Source: Coffea arabica | Lineage: Eukaryota > Streptophyta > Magnoliopsida > Gentianales > Rubiaceae | Reading direction: 5' to 3' | NCBI RefSeq assembly: GCF_036785885.1 | Contig: NC_092317.1 | Span: 6,698,501 to 6,762,500, forward strand | Length of the DNA stretch: 64,000 bases | Part shown: positions 58,588 to 64,000 of the stretch, one piece after another | Layout: each line of letters starts with the position of its first letter | Numbering within the stretch: position 1 is the stretch's first letter | The notes under the pieces: model-generated | What the model saw: only the letters and a program-made list of their open reading frames with translations | Database searches by the model: none | Told to the model about the DNA's origin: nothing | Made by a program: the position numbers and the translations under genes

Positions 58588-58982
58588 GAGGTGCAACGGA
58601 TCCTCTGTCCCACTTTTTGTATCACTCCCTATCTCACTTTTTATTATATTGTTATTTCTCATTCATAAACATCATGTTTTAGTTCTTATTTGTTTTCTTA
58701 AGATCTAATAATTATTAATTGAGTAAAACACAAAATTTAATGAATACAAAAAATCAAAATGCATAAAACATAAGATTTTTTTATGAATTTTCTGTTGTAT
58801 TTTTTAATTCTCTTCTCTATTATATATTAATTTTTTGAGACTGTTGTATCTATTTTTTACTCAATTAATAGATATTGGATCTTAAGGAAACAAATAAGAA
58901 CTAAAACATGATGTTTATGAATGAGAAATAGTAATATAATAAAAAGTGGCACAGAAAATGAGACAGAAGATCGGTTGCGAAT
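58588..58982. mobile_element. Long-arm hairpin MITE
   Basis: The left arm (TCTGTCCCACTTTTTGTATC ... TTCTCATTCATAAACATCAT, then GTTTTAGTTCTTATTTG) is repeated inverted at the right with few changes. Arms are about 160 bases and the total is about 395. No coding capacity. Confidence 0.85.
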
Positions 58983-60156
58983 TGAGGAGCAAGATCCATT
59001 TTGGGTTTGTTTATGCATTTGATGAAACCACCACCCTTTTTTTTCTGAATTGGATTAGGGTGAAAGCCGTTTGTCAAAAAGAAATTTGATTATTTGCTAA
59101 GCATGATGACGCTGTGATTTGATCATTTGTTTACCTTATTACTCAAACGGCTACTTCTCACCAAATCCTTTCTAGTTCCCTCGTTGGTTTTGCTGTAAAA
59201 CTTTTCAGTTTTCAGGTACAGAACATGATCATTGGATGTTATGTTTGACCATCATCATCACAAGATGGCCGCCACCACCACACTCTGCACATTCATTCAT
59301 TATTCTTTTCTCTTTTCAGACTTTGGTGATCGGTTGGACAGATTCATCACCCTAATTCTTGATCTTAAATTAATGTCATGACGTCCACAACACCCCCAAC
59401 TGATCAGAAATCCTACCAAAAACATACCCAGAGGAATATGTCTTTCTTCTTTTTCGTACATCTGTTTTGTTACTAAACCATAACAGCTGTCTTGAACCCC
59501 GAAACTGTGTTGAAGATCCATATTTGGTTTGTTTTAACATCGTCGATCATTTCCTGGAAGGGAAAGATGCTCTGGAATCCCACCGGCACATACGGAGCAC
59601 TTCCTCTCATGTTCAAGAAAACACCAGCTACGTGAAAGACTAAAAACTTCTTCTTCGTCTAATGAGAACAAACTAAAATCAATGGACGGAAAGAAGGCAA
59701 GAGACGGCAACTGATGGACTTGGAATTTAAAAGCTGCTTTTATAGATTTTTCAAGTATAAATGAGGGTTGTAGACAATTTTAGAAAAAGAAGAATAAATA
59801 AAAGAAATATGATGTTCAAAGCTAACCTTTGGCAAAACCGTGGTTTCCAATAAAACAAATCTATATTTGCATTCCCTCTTGTGTACACTGCAGCTGATTT
59901 GACGTAAACACCCTGTAATGGCAGGGTGACTTCTATACATGGAGTTGGATTATTAGACTCTATATAAAATACTAAGTACTCTGGCACCTTCCGTTCCTGA
60001 GACAATCTCTCGAGACTTTGCTCAAGTCCATTCTCCCCTATAAACTTCAATATGCCTCCTTTCAAACAAAATTCTCCTCAAACTTTTAGCTCTGGAGAAC
60101 TTCGTTGAAGATCTGCTTAGCAAGAATGAAATCACATGCTGCTGCCAAAATACGGG
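58983..60156. other. 3' flank of the glycosyltransferase gene and spacer
   Basis: The part nearest 60156 is probably 3' untranslated DNA of the minus-strand gene. Two short minus-strand frames, at 59300-59521 and 59751-60065, were examined; neither matches a family I know. No confident gene. Confidence 0.45.
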
Positions 60157-63100
60157 TCACATGTTACTTAACAGATCATCTTCTTTTGGTTGCTGCAAAC
60201 ACTCCCATGGGTTTGCGTAGAAGTAATCCTCTTCTTTAGGTCTATCTGGAATCACTACCCTTTTGACAGGATTGCCCATTCTCTCAGAATGGGATTCCTT
60301 AACAGCAGCAGAGAACTCATCCCATGTTAGCGATCCCATATTGTACTGGTCTATCAAATCAACTAGAAGCTTTCTGTCCAACAGTATTGTCTTCTTGTAT
60401 TCGAGATATCTGAGGACATTTCACAACAAAGCACCCATTTGATATGCAAGGACAAAAAACTCAAAGAAAGATGACAGAAATGCTTTGCATCGGATTATCA
60501 CCACGATTCCAACTACATGACATTCTTCAGCTAGTTAAAAGCACTATACTTCAACAACAAAAATTACTTGAACAGCAATCTTTGAAAGACATGGCACAAA
60601 GTAATCAGGCACCAAAAGCACTCCAAACTTTAGTAACTGACATTTTCCTGAAAGTAATTTGAAGCCAGAAAAATATACCTGCGGTGGCCTTCAACAACTT
60701 TTGCCATGTTTCCATCATATGTTGGAACAAATATATCACTTTCAAGAGAAACAAGATAGTCTAGTGCTGCCATCTGAGATGAATGATTCTGGAAGAATCT
60801 AAGATCCGAAGGATCCAACAGTGTCTCCTTTCTGACCTGTTTACCAGACACACCCAAAGCAAGTGGTGAAAACATGCTGACATAAAACAGTTGCATTTTA
60901 TGATTAAATGATGAAATGGAATAGCTATTTCATAATGTACTTACCAAATTTGGATAAGCTGCTGCAAGACTAGCCAATCTCCTCTCTCCACCATATATTT
61001 CTCCAGCAGCAATGTAAATTTGGATGTTATGATCAATGTCCAAGGCCCTCAGGGTAAGAGCAGTTTCCTCAGGTGTCAAGGGACACAGGCCATCTTTTCT
61101 TTTCAAATCGGAGTTTATAATTTTCTCCTTCCACCAGGGATAAGCATATCTGCATAACCACAAATTAGCAACATGAGAATAATTACCCCTTGTATTGCTG
61201 ACTGACTAATTAAATTTGAATACCAATATGTGCTAGCTCACCTCATTCTTGTCAACTCATCCACCTCCTCCTGGTTGCACCCCTGAGTGCAGCCTGAAAA
61301 AGCCAGCATGTCCATTTCATATCTGAGATGAAGTACTATGAAAGGCCCCTTTCGACGAAGGAGTTTGATGACCTTTCTACCCAACTCTTCTATCTGAGGT
61401 GTAAATTTGAGAGCACTAAAATTGACTCGACAACGTAGCTTCTGAAGCTCCAAGGGCTGGCCATTGTTTGCAAGTCGAGTGTCAGTTCTATTTAGGTGCA
61501 CAACTTTGTATTTGCGTATAAGAGGAAGAATCTGCACATCCAAAAAAATGTACACGGTTATAACCATAAACAGGGCAGTGAAACAAACCAAACAGAAGAA
61601 CATTATGGGAATACTATATACCTGATTTTCATAGTAAGATATATCAGACCAACTAATAGGCGGCATAGTATAAAATAACCCTCTCTCCACTCTCTCCTTG
61701 AGCCTAGGGGGTAGCTCTTTCAATATCCGAACTTCATCTCTCAAGGATGTAATAAAATGATCAACGTCAAATATGTCTTGAAACTCACTGCAACATCAAA
61801 CAACAAAGATCCAGTACAGAGGAGGGAAAAAAAGGATAGCCCTCCGTCATAATAAAAGAACAAAGCCATAATTTTGTGCAAGGAAAGAGACCTTGGATCT
61901 GCCCAGAAAGAAGCTTTATCCAACTCAGGAACTATAAGCGTCACATTCAAATGTCTGGCAATTGCTACCATGTCACATATCTGTACCCCGATAACATATA
62001 GAAAAAGTACAGGTTATCAAAAATTGCTGTCATAAGCCAGTTCAAACATGCAAGCCACATTATTAAGAAAGCTACTAACCGCCGCCCGCATTTGGTTAAG
62101 GCCTCCGTTGCATGAAACCATCAGATAACCATTGTTCTTGTAAACTCCTACATCAAAAGGTGCAAATTTCAAATCTGATTGTAGGTGGGGGAAAATAGTA
62201 GTCAAAATACCAAATACAATTCCAAGAAGAGACAAATTAATGATCCATGCTTATCCCAAAAAAAACAAACAACACATTTATGATTAACCGCAGCAAATAG
62301 AGAAAGCAGCAAAATCCACTGATGCAGTAAAACAACCTAAGAGGTTTGTTATACCAATTACTTCATTTCAAAACAAAACAAAAGATCAACAACCACCGCA
62401 AACTCTCAATTCTGCAAGTGCTTGGAGCAACCAAATCTCTCAGGAACATGCCGGATGCTTCTCAACTTTTCAATAATCAACCAGCAGTCCAAGTCAATCG
62501 TTTCATCCAAGGGTGTGTGAAATTAAACCCCACTTTCCTAAATTCAAAGACCCTTAGATTCTACATTATAAAGCACCCTTAACACCACAAATACACCCTC
62601 CTCATATCCACCATCCTTTCCGCTTACATTCACCAAAATATGAGCTTCTACTCCCCATCTTTTAAAGCGATCAACATCAACCATCAAAACAGAAAATTCA
62701 TTACAGCGCCCAAAAATAAAAATCAAAGAGCAAAAACAGAATCAATCAAGTAGTAATACTCACTCTTGGGAGGAAGAACTCGAGCAGGGACATCTTCAGG
62801 GGCAGATTTAACATCCAAAGCGGAAGCAGAACCAGTAACAGTGGCAGAAGAACCAGAACCAGAATCCTGAGAAAAGCAAGATGGCCATCCCTTCAAAACT
62901 CTAGGACCAAAACTTTCACCCAATGCCGTTAACTGAACCAAGCAAATCCACAACATCACAGATGTAGTAGCCCTTATCATCCATAGCTTCATTTTCGACC
63001 GCGAAACCATGGAATTTTTAAACTTCTCTACTCTACTATGTTGAATAATATTTCCACCTTTCAACCCCATCACCCCACCTAATCCTAACCCTAACCCTAG

Positions 63101-63181
63101 CCCCCTTAAACCCCAGTTCTTCCTCCTCCTCCAAACACTCTCCTCACTCTTCTCTTCCTCTATTCTGCACATATCCCCCAT
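60157..63181 (-). CDS. O-fucosyltransferase family (GT106/PF10250-like) glycosyltransferase
   Basis: Eight minus-strand exons: 63181-62764, 62147-62080, 61980-61892, 61787-61622, 61531-61242, 61149-60945, 60836-60679, 60409-60157. All introns are GT-AG and they join to 548 residues. A basic N terminus, a Gly-Leu repeat (residues 27-40) and one hydrophobic span at about 65-87 indicate a type II Golgi membrane protein. The plant O-FucT-like catalytic domain runs from about residue 144, with [72 protein letters not shown], and [20 protein letters not shown] near the end. This family includes pectin rhamnosyltransferases (RRT) and other cell-wall enzymes; donor and acceptor are not predictable here. 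A second Met (residue 58) before the membrane span could also start translation. Confidence 0.92.
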
Positions 63182-64000
63182 ACATCAAAAATCCCCGCCT
63201 CCCCTTTTCTTCAAAAAAATCAACAACTTCTCATTAAATTCTGCAGAAACTATTACGTTTAATCTGTGAATGAAAAAAAAAATCCCTGATCTTAATTTAC
63301 ACGATAAATGAATATAAATATGCCGTAAAATTATAGCATCAAAATTTATTCGTCATACAGCTTCGACAGGACATCTTTTACAGCTAAATAGCAGTAAAAA
63401 TCCAATCTTTCACCCACATTTACAGAAACAATTTGAGCCAAAGTTTCGATCTTTAGCGATCAGAGGAAGAGAAAAAAAAAACCCTTGATTGAAATGAAAT
63501 TTTCTTCTTCTTCTCTTTTCTGGGATGGAAAAAAATGGTGGGATGATATGAATGATAATGTGGAATGTATGAGAGATCTAACGGATTTTCCGGCAAGATA
63601 TCTAAAGGGTCGCCGGAATCTGGCGCGCCGGAGCTGCTCGCCGGTGGTGGATGGGGAGAGATAAGAATAGAAAACCGTGGTAGTGGATTGGTGGCGCACA
63701 AACGCACGACCCGGGCGAGTGGGGAGTTTTGATGAAATGGGCAACTTAAACCAGTTGCTTATGTTCCGGGGTGGTCGGATTGTTAGTGATTTTGTGTGTG
63801 AAGTTCTACATTTATATTATTATGACCCTTCTTTTTTCTCCTTTTTTTTTTGGGGGGTGTAAGTGTTGCCTTCACGAAATTGGTCTAGGGAGAAAATTTT
63901 ATGAGAGACTGAGTTGGTAATGTTACGTTTTTAGGTAGCAATAAAATGAACCTACAATGTCAAGAAATTAAATTTAAGAGGTGTTTATGGATATTAACTT
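63182..64000. other. Leader and promoter region of the glycosyltransferase gene
   Basis: Contains a GAAGAAGAAAA-type tract near 63500 and GC-richer DNA at 63580-63720 that probably holds the transcription start. No other gene seen before the window ends. Confidence 0.45.

Noticed and set aside
59300-59640. Two short minus-strand frames, one beginning MRGSAPYVPVGF
   Set aside because: Considered as a small secreted peptide or gene remnant; no signal peptide, no recognised motif, no splice support.
59751-60065. 104-codon minus-strand frame downstream of the glycosyltransferase
   Set aside because: It starts with a plausible Met but shows no family resemblance and lies where the 3' untranslated region is expected.
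1-64000. tRNA, rRNA, CRISPR arrays or complete retroelement pol genes
   Set aside because: None seen: no tRNA-like A/B box pair with a cloverleaf, no spaced identical repeats of CRISPR type, and no reverse transcriptase or integrase motifs in any frame examined.

Overview
This is a 64 kb piece of plant nuclear DNA. The genes have spliced exons with long AT-rich introns. The intergenic DNA is very AT-rich and full of miniature inverted-repeat elements, Helitrons and TA/GA microsatellites. The gene families (RGF/GOLVEN peptides, UGT89 glucosyltransferases, PI4K-gamma, BIM-type bHLH, GT106-like O-fucosyltransferases) are typical of a flowering plant, most likely a eudicot. The species cannot be fixed from the sequence.

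Layout. 0.3-2.1 kb: two adjacent RGF/GOLVEN/CLEL-type secreted peptide precursor units on the + strand; the second has no convincing signal-peptide exon of its own. 4.9-10.1 kb: two intronless UGT89-type UDP-glucosyltransferases, tail to tail. 10.5-13.7 kb: a roughly 3.2 kb inverted-repeat element carrying at least two nested insertions. 15.05-15.6 kb: a hAT-type miniature element with an exact 8-bp target duplication. 16.1-19.4 kb: a three-exon RING plus PHD finger gene. 20.2-22.1 kb (minus): a phosphatidylinositol 4-kinase gamma with an N-terminal ubiquitin-like domain. 22.1-44 kb: a gene desert packed with mobile elements, including a Helitron 3' end, two Stowaway-type MITEs, a 2.75 kb Helitron carrying an RPA1-like zinc-ribbon gene and a tandem array, and a hAT MITE with an exact 8-bp target duplication. 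44-50.5 kb: a BIM1-type bHLH gene (brassinosteroid signalling) with 11 coding exons and one GC-AG intron. 51.2-53.7 kb: a 2.5 kb terminal-inverted-repeat element containing a 1.24 kb Helitron that carries a carboxylesterase gene fragment. 56.4-59 kb: three further inverted-repeat elements. 60.2-63.2 kb (minus): an eight-exon O-fucosyltransferase/GT106-like Golgi glycosyltransferase.

The protein genes do not form a pathway; apart from the two peptide units and the two UGTs they are ordinary unlinked neighbours. The most informative content is the structure of the mobile elements (exact target duplications, nesting and gene capture) and the duplicated peptide-hormone exons at the left end. Exon limits were set by hand from reading frame, GT/AG (one GC/AG) splice sites and protein family similarity; no database search or transcript data was available.
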